A program made the position numbers and the translations under genes. Under the pieces are notes generated by a model that did no database searches, was not told the DNA's origin, and saw only the letters and a program-made list of their open reading frames with translations. This document shows, piece after piece, positions 1 to 5,894 of a DNA stretch of 10,621 nucleotides (within the stretch, counting starts at the first letter, position 1; every line of letters starts with the position of its first letter). Source of the stretch: Eubacterium sp. (GTDB taxonomy: Bacteria; Bacillota; Clostridia; Lachnospirales; Lachnospiraceae); the NCBI GenBank assembly GCA_003486385.1, contig DNFT01000015.1, positions 780-11,400 of the forward strand. The letters are read 5' to 3'.

Positions 1-43
1 AGCGGTGGGTAAGGGGGATGCGACTGCGTTCATGAGCAAGTAG
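1..43 (+). CDS. Possible C-terminal tail of an upstream gene (partial)
   Basis: From base 2 one frame stays open and ends at TAG (41-43), encoding AVGKGDATAFMSK. The other two forward frames stop at TAA (10-12) and TGA (39-41), so neither excludes this reading. Support is limited to the open frame and the hairpin that begins three bases after the stop, which fits the end of a transcription unit. Thirteen residues are too few to recognise a family, and the stretch could equally be non-coding. Confidence 0.3.
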   Translation, partial: AVGKGDATAFMSK

Positions 44-45
44 CG

Positions 46-70
46 AAAGCGGATTGCGAATGTCCGCTTT
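46..70 (+). terminator. Hairpin after the upstream gene, possible terminator
   Basis: AAAGCGGA (46-53) and TCCGCTTT (63-70) are perfect reverse complements around a 9-nt loop. The hairpin follows directly after the TAG at 41-43. There is no clean T-run after it (ACAAAATAT follows), so it is at best an imperfect intrinsic terminator. A second, AT-only inverted repeat with a T-tail lies just downstream at 80-105 and might assist. Confidence 0.4.
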
Positions 71-79
71 ACAAAATAT

Positions 80-104
80 AAAAAATGAAAAATGTTCATT
101 TTTT
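80..104. repeat. 10-bp AT-rich inverted repeat next to the promoter
   Basis: AAAAAATGAA (80-89) and TTCATTTTTT (95-104) are perfect reverse complements around a 5-nt centre (AAATG). The repeat ends 11 bp before the -35 element at 116. It could be the T-tailed end of upstream transcription or a protein-binding site for the flavoprotein promoter. It does not match an operator consensus I know. Confidence 0.4.
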
Positions 105-115
105 TACGGTTATGG

Positions 116-144
116 TTGAGAAATTTAATGGAATATAGTATAAT
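116..144 (+). promoter_or_regulatory. Sigma-A-type promoter of the flavoprotein-hypA operon
   Basis: The -35 element TTGAGA (116-121, five of six consensus bases) and the perfect -10 element TATAAT (139-144) are separated by exactly 17 bp. A start near 151 gives a 5' leader of about 60 nt before the ATG at 210. This is the best consensus promoter in the window and suggests good basal expression. Confidence 0.8.
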
Positions 145-209
145 ATGTTTATAATTTAACGATTTTATTTATAATTATGTTATGTATCAAAGGACAAAGG
201 AGTGTGGTT

Positions 210-2912
210 ATGGGAGAACCAAGAGAGCTGATTTTAAAGCTTGGTCAGAAGATAACTGACCGAATAGGTGTTAAGGTCACGGTAAATGACCCTGAATACT
301 GGGGGCTTGCAGGAGTTGTCACTGACGAGATGGCAGAGGTCGCATTGGCGATGAAGGTCCGTGTGCCCGACACGGCAGAGAATATCGCGAAGAAGTGCGG
401 CAAGAGTGTTGAGAGAACGGAAGAGCTTCTAAAGGAGATGAGTGTTATCGGCATCATCGAGTATAACTGGGAGAATGCCGACAGACATAAGCAGTATATT
501 CTTCCTATGTTTGTTCCAGGCTGTGCGGAGTTCATGGTGATGAACGGAAAGCAGGTTGAGGAGCACCCGGAGATAGCTGATTTCTTCGAGCAGATGTCAC
601 GTCTTCCTCTTGAGAAGGTAACACCTATGGTTCCGCCGGGAGGTGCAGGTATAGGAATGCATGTTATCCCTGTGGAGAAGGCAATACCTGCTACTCAGCA
701 GTCTGCAAGCGTTGAGCACATATCGTACTGGCTTAACAAGTACAAGGATAAGTATGCGGTAGGCGCATGCTCATGCCGACGTCAGCAGAGAGTGAGGGGC
801 GAAGGAACGGGAGAAATCGAGGGAGAACTCTGTATCGGTGTAGGTGATATGGCGGATTATCTTGTTGAGACAGGAAAGGGACGCTATATCGACATTGACG
901 AGGTAATGGCAATCTTAAAGAGAGCAGAGAAGAACGGCTTCGTACATCAGATAACCAATATCGACGGTGAGGACAAGATATTTGCTATCTGTAACTGTGC
1001 GCCGGGGGTATGTAATGCGCTCAGAACCTCACAGCTTTTTAACACACCGAACATGTCGCGTTCCGCGTATGTTGCCAAGGTTGACCCGGCAAGCTGTGTG
1101 GCATGTGGACGCTGTGTAGAATTTTGCCCTACCGGTGCTGCAAAGCTTGGACAGAAGCTCTGCACGAAGGAAGGTCAGATTGAGTATCCGAGACAGGAGC
1201 TTCCGGATACGGTTAAATGGGGACCTGAGAAGTGGGATGTGAATTTCCGTGACAATGCCAAGATTAACTGCTATGACACGGGAACGTCACCATGTAAGAC
1301 GGCATGTCCGGCACATCTTCCGGTACAGGGCTATGTCAAGATGGCTGCACAGGGAAGATACATGGATGCACTTAAGCTTATAAAGACTGAGAATCCGTTC
1401 CCGGCAGTATGCGGCGCTATCTGTAACAGACGCTGCGAGGACGCATGTACGAGAGGTAAGGTCGACGAGGCGGTTGCAATCGATGAGATTAAGAAGTTCA
1501 TAGCTGCGAAGGAGCTTGAAGCTGATAAGAGATATATTCCTGAGACAGAGAACCATGAAGGTAAGTTCTTCGAGGAGAAGATTGCCGTCATCGGTGGAGG
1601 TCCTGCCGGAATGTCGGCGGCTTATTATCTTCGAGAGAAGGGCTATCCGGTCACTGTATTCGAGAAGGAGAAGAGACCGGGAGGTATGCTTCTTAATGGT
1701 ATTCCTTCATTCAGGCTTGAGAAGAATGTGATTGACGCGGAGATAGAAGTACTCCGTGAGATGGGCATTGAGTTCAAGTGTGGTGTTGAGGTAGGACGCG
1801 ATGTAACACTTGACGAGCTTCGTGCACAGGGCTACAAGGCATTCTATATCGCCATCGGTGCCCAGGGTGGACGTATGGCAGGTGTTCCGGGTGAGGATGC
1901 CGAGGGCGTCATCACAGGTGTTGACTTCTTAAGGAAGGTTAACACTGATGAGAACAGCGTCAAGCTTAACGGACGCACGGTTGTAATCGGCGGTGGAAAT
2001 GTCGCGGTCGATGTAGCAAGAACAGCGGTAAGAGCCGGTTCGTCAGAGGTTTCAATGTTCTGTCTTGAGTCGAGAGAGGGCATGCCGGCGGCAGCAGATG
2101 AGGTACATGAGGCTGAGGAGGAGAACATAAAGCTTGGAAACGGCTGGGGACCTAAGGAGATTCTTACTGAGAATGGACATGTCAGGGGAATAGTATTCAA
2201 GAAATGTGTGTCCGTTCTTGACGAGAATAAGCGCTTTAACCCGGTTTACAATGAGGATGAATTACTCACTGTCGAGTGTGAGAATATTATTCTCTCAATC
2301 GGTCAGTCGATTGTGTGGGGCGACCTTTTAAAGGGCAGCAAGGTTGAGCTTAGACCTAATAAGACTGCGATTGCAGACCCTGTCACATACCAGACTGCAC
2401 AGCCGGATGTCTTCGTTGGCGGAGATGTATATACCGGACCTCGTTTTGCCATCGATGCCATAGCAGCGGGCAAGGAAGGCTGTGTATCTATTCATCGTTT
2501 TGTACATAAGGGACATAGTCTCACGCTTGCACGAAATATGAGAAAGTTCATAGAGCTTGACAAGGATGATATTGTTCTTGAGAGCTTTGACAACTCACCA
2601 AGACAGGTGCCGGGCAGAAAAAAGGGACTTGACGGAACCTTCCGAGATAATCGTGAGATATTTACGGAGGAGCAGGTCAAGAAGGAGGCTGATCGTTGCC
2701 TTGGATGCGGTGCTACAGTAGTTGACCCGAATAAGTGTATCGGCTGCGGAATATGTACAACGAAGTGCGAGTTCGACGCTATCCATCTTAGCAGAGATAT
2801 TCCTGCCGCAAGCAATATGCGCAGGTCCGAGGACAAGATGAAGGCAATTCTTCCTTATATGCTTAAGAGAGAGGTTAAGATTATTTTCAACAAGGATAAG
2901 TCAAAGAAATAG
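210..2912 (+). CDS. Multi-[4Fe-4S] FAD/NAD(P)H oxidoreductase, GltD-like core
   Basis: A predicted cytoplasmic electron-transfer enzyme of 900 residues. The ATG at 210 is preferred over the in-frame ATG at 177 because AAAGGAG (196-202) lies 7 nt before it and nothing comparable precedes 177. Residues about 52-85 look like a winged helix. Cysteines at 187, 189, 208, 261, 263 and 268 form an extra cysteine-rich domain, and C296-C299-C302-C306 is a classical 4Fe-4S site. C362, C366, C401, C405, C409 and C413 match the N-terminal cluster region of GltD and dihydropyrimidine dehydrogenase. The FAD motif GGGPAG is at 462-467, the NAD(P)H motif GGGNVAVD starts at 594, and the C-terminal ferredoxin site is C843-C846-C849-C853, preceded by C830 and C833. 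Electrons probably pass between NAD(P)H and a ferredoxin-like partner. The partner is unknown, and no GltB large subunit is present, so glutamate synthase activity is unlikely. Confidence 0.85.
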   Translation: MGEPRELILKLGQKITDRIGVKVTVNDPEYWGLAGVVTDEMAEVALAMKVRVPDTAENIAKKCGKSVERTEELLKEMSVIGIIEYNWENADRHKQYILPMFVPGCAEFMVMNGKQVEEHPEIADFFEQMSRLPLEKVTPMVPPGGAGIGMHVIPVEKAIPATQQSASVEHISYWLNKYKDKYAVGACSCRRQQRVRGEGTGEIEGELCIGVGDMADYLVETGKGRYIDIDEVMAILKRAEKNGFVHQITNIDGEDKIFAICNCAPGVCNALRTSQLFNTPNMSRSAYVAKVDPASCVACGRCVEFCPTGAAKLGQKLCTKEGQIEYPRQELPDTVKWGPEKWDVNFRDNAKINCYDTGTSPCKTACPAHLPVQGYVKMAAQGRYMDALKLIKTENPFPAVCGAICNRRCEDACTRGKVDEAVAIDEIKKFIAAKELEADKRYIPETENHEGKFFEEKIAVIGGGPAGMSAAYYLREKGYPVTVFEKEKRPGGMLLNGIPSFRLEKNVIDAEIEVLREMGIEFKCGVEVGRDVTLDELRAQGYKAFYIAIGAQGGRMAGVPGEDAEGVITGVDFLRKVNTDENSVKLNGRTVVIGGGNVAVDVARTAVRAGSSEVSMFCLESREGMPAAADEVHEAEEENIKLGNGWGPKEILTENGHVRGIVFKKCVSVLDENKRFNPVYNEDELLTVECENIILSIGQSIVWGDLLKGSKVELRPNKTAIADPVTYQTAQPDVFVGGDVYTGPRFAIDAIAAGKEGCVSIHRFVHKGHSLTLARNMRKFIELDKDDIVLESFDNSPRQVPGRKKGLDGTFRDNREIFTEEQVKKEADRCLGCGATVVDPNKCIGCGICTTKCEFDAIHLSRDIPAASNMRRSEDKMKAILPYMLKREVKIIFNKDKSKK

Positions 2913-2950
2913 TCATGCTGCCGTATGTGAGCCTGATATGAGGAAAGAAA

Positions 2951-3295
2951 ATGCACGAATTAGGAATAATTGTACACATAACAAAGACACTTGGTGAGCT
3001 TGCTGTGGAAAATAAGCTCACGAATATTGCCTCTGTTACTCTTGAGATAGGCGAGGTAAGCGGTATCGTTCCGGATTATCTCACAGACTGCTGGCAGTAT
3101 TACAGGAAGAGGGATGAGTTGATAAAGGACTCAGAGCTGAAGATTGAGCTTCTTCCGGCAACTACATACTGTGAGGATTGTGAAAAGACATATCCTACCG
3201 TGAAGTACGGACGTGAGTGCCCTTACTGCCATGGACCGCATACCTATCTTCTGGAGGGAAATGAGTGCAATATCAAGGAGATTGAGGCATGTTGA
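2951..3295 (+). CDS. hypA: HypA-family nickel metallochaperone
   Basis: A 114-residue protein with the HypA hallmarks: the N-terminal Met-His-Glu (H2 is the family nickel ligand) and a zinc site made of two CxxC pairs, C74-x2-C77 and C90-x2-C93. HypA proteins hand nickel to [NiFe]-hydrogenase maturation, and in some bacteria also to urease. The length is normal for the family. GAGGAAA (2940-2946) lies 4 nt before the ATG. The gene starts 38 nt after the iron-sulfur flavoprotein with no terminator between, so the two are probably cotranscribed. No hydrogenase subunit or other hyp gene is visible, so the nickel target is either elsewhere in the genome or the protein serves another role with the flavoprotein. 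Confidence 0.88.
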   Translation: MHELGIIVHITKTLGELAVENKLTNIASVTLEIGEVSGIVPDYLTDCWQYYRKRDELIKDSELKIELLPATTYCEDCEKTYPTVKYGRECPYCHGPHTYLLEGNECNIKEIEAC

Positions 3296-3366
3296 CGTAA
3301 GGTAGCCGGCAGGCTGTATATCATACATGCACAGAAAACAAAGGTAACAGATTTAAAATACGAAAT

Positions 3367-3387
3367 GGGAGCTGCCTTGCGGCTCCC
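3367..3387 (+). terminator. GC-rich hairpin just upstream of the membrane-protein gene
   Basis: GGGAGC (3367-3372) pairs with GCTCCC (3382-3387). One G-U pair and two further inner pairs extend the stem to about 9 bp with a tiny loop. No T-run follows, and the ribosome site AGAGGGA (3397-3403) starts only 10 nt downstream. It may be a poor terminator for the flavoprotein-hypA transcript or a leader structure limiting translation of the next gene. A weak promoter could lie upstream (TTGACG at 3292-3297, TGTATA at 3315-3320, 17-bp spacing), overlapping the hypA stop codon. Confidence 0.4.
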
Positions 3388-3408
3388 TGTAAGAAAAGAG
3401 GGATAATT

Positions 3409-4458
3409 ATGTTATTTCATGTATATGGAGATAATGCCATTTATCAGTGGCTTGTAATGCTTGCAGTGCTTGCGGGACTTATCCTGTTAAATGAATTTGC
3501 AAGGCGTACAAAGGCTGGAGGACTTGTAATGTTCGGAGTTATTCCGGCAGTCCTTACAGTATATTTTATTGTTGTGGCAATTGCAGCAAGAGCAGGCGCA
3601 GAGTGGGCTGTCAACAACCAGACACATATCTATATGAACGGCTGGTTCCATTATGCCAAGCTGTATGCGGCACTCACAGGCTGTATCGGCTTTATGATGA
3701 TAAAGTACGAGTGGGGAATAGGAAAGAAGCATTGGTTCAAGGCATTCCCATTTGCAATCGTTGCCATCAATATCCTTATCGCTGTTGCCAGTGATTTTGA
3801 GTCGGCAATCAATGGATGGTATTCATGGTGGTTATCCTCAGAGGGTGTATGGCTCTATGGTGGATGGCACAATGTATTTAACGGAATTGCAGGTATACTC
3901 AATATCTTCTGTATGACAGGCTGGTGGGCTGTATATTCTTCAAAGGATAAGAAGGATATGATATGGCCTGATATGATCTGGGTATATATAATCGTATACG
4001 ATATCTGGAATTTTGCCTATACATACAACTGTCTTCCTACACATTCATGGTTCTGCGGTGTGGCACTCTTACTTGCACCTACAATCGCAGCACTTATCTG
4101 GAACAAGGGCGGCTGGATTATGAACCGTGCAAATACATTATGTATATGGTGTATGTTTGCACAGGTGTTCCCTCTTTTCCAGGAGACCTTCCACGACGGA
4201 ACAACCTTCTATCCATGGGCAACCATCACAAAGCAGTATGCGGACGGAACGGTTTCCAGCATAGTTGCGGGAACAAGTGCTAATGCAGATCCTACAGCTA
4301 TGACAATCGTCAGCGCCATAGCGCTTATCGTCAACATAATAGCACTTTCCTATATTGTTGTTAAGTCTGTCAAGAACAGGAAGAACCCATATACAGGTGA
4401 AGTATTTACAGACTTCAAGTATTACAAGGCAGCTAAGGACAGAGCGGTTGTAAAGTAA
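3409..4458 (+). CDS. Polytopic membrane protein of unknown function (DUF5692-like)
   Basis: A 349-residue integral membrane protein with about nine hydrophobic segments, near residues 9-30, 40-62, 82-100, 110-128, 148-175, 187-207, 211-231, 241-257 and 297-320. It is unusually rich in Trp and Tyr, with aromatic clusters in the loops around residues 135-176. I see no transporter signature, ATP site or redox motif. From memory it resembles the uncharacterised DUF5692 family of Lachnospiraceae, but that was not checked. AGAGGGA (3397-3403) is a good ribosome site. It lies 35 nt before the TetR gene, so the two are likely one unit, and the oleate hydratase nearby makes a membrane- or lipid-related role plausible. 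The substrate is unknown. Confidence 0.75.
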   Translation: MLFHVYGDNAIYQWLVMLAVLAGLILLNEFARRTKAGGLVMFGVIPAVLTVYFIVVAIAARAGAEWAVNNQTHIYMNGWFHYAKLYAALTGCIGFMMIKYEWGIGKKHWFKAFPFAIVAINILIAVASDFESAINGWYSWWLSSEGVWLYGGWHNVFNGIAGILNIFCMTGWWAVYSSKDKKDMIWPDMIWVYIIVYDIWNFAYTYNCLPTHSWFCGVALLLAPTIAALIWNKGGWIMNRANTLCIWCMFAQVFPLFQETFHDGTTFYPWATITKQYADGTVSSIVAGTSANADPTAMTIVSAIALIVNIIALSYIVVKSVKNRKNPYTGEVFTDFKYYKAAKDRAVVK

Positions 4459-4493
4459 AGACATTGCAGCGGCAGAAAAATGAGGCAACATAG

Positions 4494-5072
4494 ATGGCTA
4501 AGCAGACGCAGAGGTTTATTATGAGCACCTTTATGCAGCTTTTGGAAAGTGAAAGTCTTGATAAGATAACGGTGCGTGATATTGTGGAGGAGTGTGAAAT
4601 CAACAGAAACACCTTCTACTATCACTATAGCGATATATATGATTTACTTGACGATGTGTTCCGCGTGGAGACAGAGAAATTCATGTCGGAGGATGTTTCT
4701 GAGAACACAACCTTCGGTGAGGAATATGAGAGGGCAGCACGCTTTGTACTGAAGTACAAAAGGGCAATCCTTCACATATATGATTCCAAAAAGCGTGATG
4801 TTCTGCAGAACTATCTGGAGACGCTTGCGTTCTCCTTTATCAGCAGATTCGTGAAGAAGGAGGCGGATGGGTATGGGCTTTCTGATGAGGATATTGATTA
4901 CATCACAGGTTTTTATACCCACGCCATAGTCGGAAATACGCTTGGATGGATTAAGAGAAAGCTGCCATCGGGGCAGGAAAAGTTCATTGCAAGAACTGCC
5001 GGAACTTTCAATGCCACGGTGAAGGATATGATAAGACAATGTCTTGAGGAACGACAAAAGCATAGTAATTAG
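4494..5072 (+). CDS. TetR/AcrR-family transcriptional regulator
   Basis: A 192-residue DNA-binding regulator. The N-terminus holds the typical TetR helix-turn-helix at about residues 24-47, including ITVRDIVEECEINRNTFYYH, with the recognition-helix pattern NRNTFYYHY. The remainder is a helical ligand and dimer domain resembling the TetR_C_7 group. Family members are usually ligand-released repressors of nearby genes. The ATG at 4494 is preceded by a modest GAGG (4482-4485). It is probably cotranscribed with the membrane-protein gene ending 35 nt upstream, and a strong terminator follows. A perfect inverted repeat at 5153-5169, before the HdeD-oleate hydratase unit, is the natural candidate operator. 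The ligand is unknown; a fatty acid or acyl-CoA would fit the context, by inference only. Confidence 0.88.
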   Translation: MAKQTQRFIMSTFMQLLESESLDKITVRDIVEECEINRNTFYYHYSDIYDLLDDVFRVETEKFMSEDVSENTTFGEEYERAARFVLKYKRAILHIYDSKKRDVLQNYLETLAFSFISRFVKKEADGYGLSDEDIDYITGFYTHAIVGNTLGWIKRKLPSGQEKFIARTAGTFNATVKDMIRQCLEERQKHSN

Positions 5073-5111
5073 ACTTTACAGATCTGATTTAGCATAGCTG
5101 GCTAAGATGAT

Positions 5112-5153
5112 AAAAGTGTCCGGAATTCAGTTTTCGGACACTTTTTATTTTTT
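5112..5153 (+). terminator. Intrinsic terminator after the TetR gene
   Basis: AAAAGTGTCCG (5112-5122) and CGGACACTTTT (5135-5145) are perfect 11-bp reverse complements, and inner G-U and A-U pairs can lengthen the stem to 14. A T-rich tail (TTTTTATTTTTT) follows. The A-rich 5' side means it could also work on the other strand, but no convergent gene exists. It separates the membrane protein-TetR unit from the HdeD-oleate hydratase unit. Confidence 0.88.
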
Positions 5154-5169
5154 GTCTGAAAATCAGACA
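5153..5169. promoter_or_regulatory. Candidate TetR operator (perfect inverted repeat)
   Basis: TGTCTGA (5153-5159) and TCAGACA (5163-5169) form a perfect 17-bp inverted repeat with a 3-bp centre, of TetR-operator size. A further half-site, TGTCTG, lies at 5182-5187, just upstream of the likely promoter of the HdeD gene. The likely -10 is TATTAT at 5211-5216 or the overlapping TATAAC at 5214-5219. The -35 is weak (TTTTAA, 5188-5193). The link to the neighbouring regulator is inferred from position and symmetry. Confidence 0.5.
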
Positions 5170-5272
5170 TTTGTGCGGTTTTGTCTGTTTTAAAATAAGT
5201 GTAAACAGGTTATTATAACCATACAAGGTAACTAATGAATACCAATCAGAAGTAGTAATAGGGAGGATTAGA

Positions 5273-5827
5273 ATGAAACAGCTGAAAATAGTAAAGAATA
5301 TGTATATTGTGATGGATGTATGCCTCATAATTGTAGGTCTGCTGATTTTATTCAGTCCGATAAAGGCAATCAATGTTCTATGCAGAATATTCGGAGCTGT
5401 TCTGGTTCTGTCAGGTGCAGTTAAGATTCTTGGCTATTTTACCAAGGATATATTCCAGCTGGCATTTCAGTTTGATTTTGCACTTGGTATCATATCTGTA
5501 ATCTTAGGGGCTGTGCTTATATTCAGAACCTCATACATGGTGGAAATTCTTTCTGTGTGTGTGGGAATAGTTATTCTGATTGACGGAGCACTGAAGCTTC
5601 AGACTGCGGTGGATGCAAGAAAATTCGGAATTGAGAAATGGTGGCTTATTCTTATAATTGCCTTGCTTGTATCTATAGTAGGAATAATACTCATGGTTAC
5701 TCCATTTGCCGCACAGACAGTGGCTGCGTGGGTAATCGGTATCAACCTTGTACTTGACGGTGTGCTCAATATCTGTGTTGTATTGAGTACGGTAAAGACA
5801 TTACGCAGGAAGAGACTGGAAGTCTGA
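5273..5827 (+). CDS. HdeD/DUF308-family membrane protein
   Basis: A 184-residue membrane protein with six hydrophobic segments, near residues 10-28, 34-53, 66-83, 88-106, 122-142 and 148-170, in the pairwise DUF308 repeat pattern (segments rich in G, L, I and V, with recurring G-x-L/V-x-L-x-G-x-x-K/L). This is the architecture of HdeD, named for acid resistance in E. coli, though the biochemical function of the family is not established. GGGAGG (5261-5266) lies 6 nt before the ATG. The oleate hydratase start is 67 nt downstream with no terminator between, so they probably form one operon. A membrane-stress role alongside fatty-acid hydration is an inference. Confidence 0.75.
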   Translation: MKQLKIVKNMYIVMDVCLIIVGLLILFSPIKAINVLCRIFGAVLVLSGAVKILGYFTKDIFQLAFQFDFALGIISVILGAVLIFRTSYMVEILSVCVGIVILIDGALKLQTAVDARKFGIEKWWLILIIALLVSIVGIILMVTPFAAQTVAAWVIGINLVLDGVLNICVVLSTVKTLRRKRLEV

Positions 5828-5894
5828 TACAGAACTTTCGGGTTATATGTTCTATTAAGCAGTAATCAATAAAAATGGAAAGGTGGACAAGAGT

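Noticed and set aside
177..209. An earlier ATG that would lengthen the flavoprotein by 11 residues
   Set aside because: No Shine-Dalgarno sequence precedes 177, while AAAGGAG is ideally placed for the ATG at 210.
5831..5853. AGAAC and GTTCT arms between the HdeD and oleate hydratase genes as an operator
   Set aside because: The arms are only 5 bp with a 13-nt centre, too weak to separate from chance, and no promoter is visible next to them.
5883..5894. A GTG start four codons upstream for oleate hydratase
   Set aside because: The GTG is part of the Shine-Dalgarno sequence AAGGTGG that serves the ATG at 5895.
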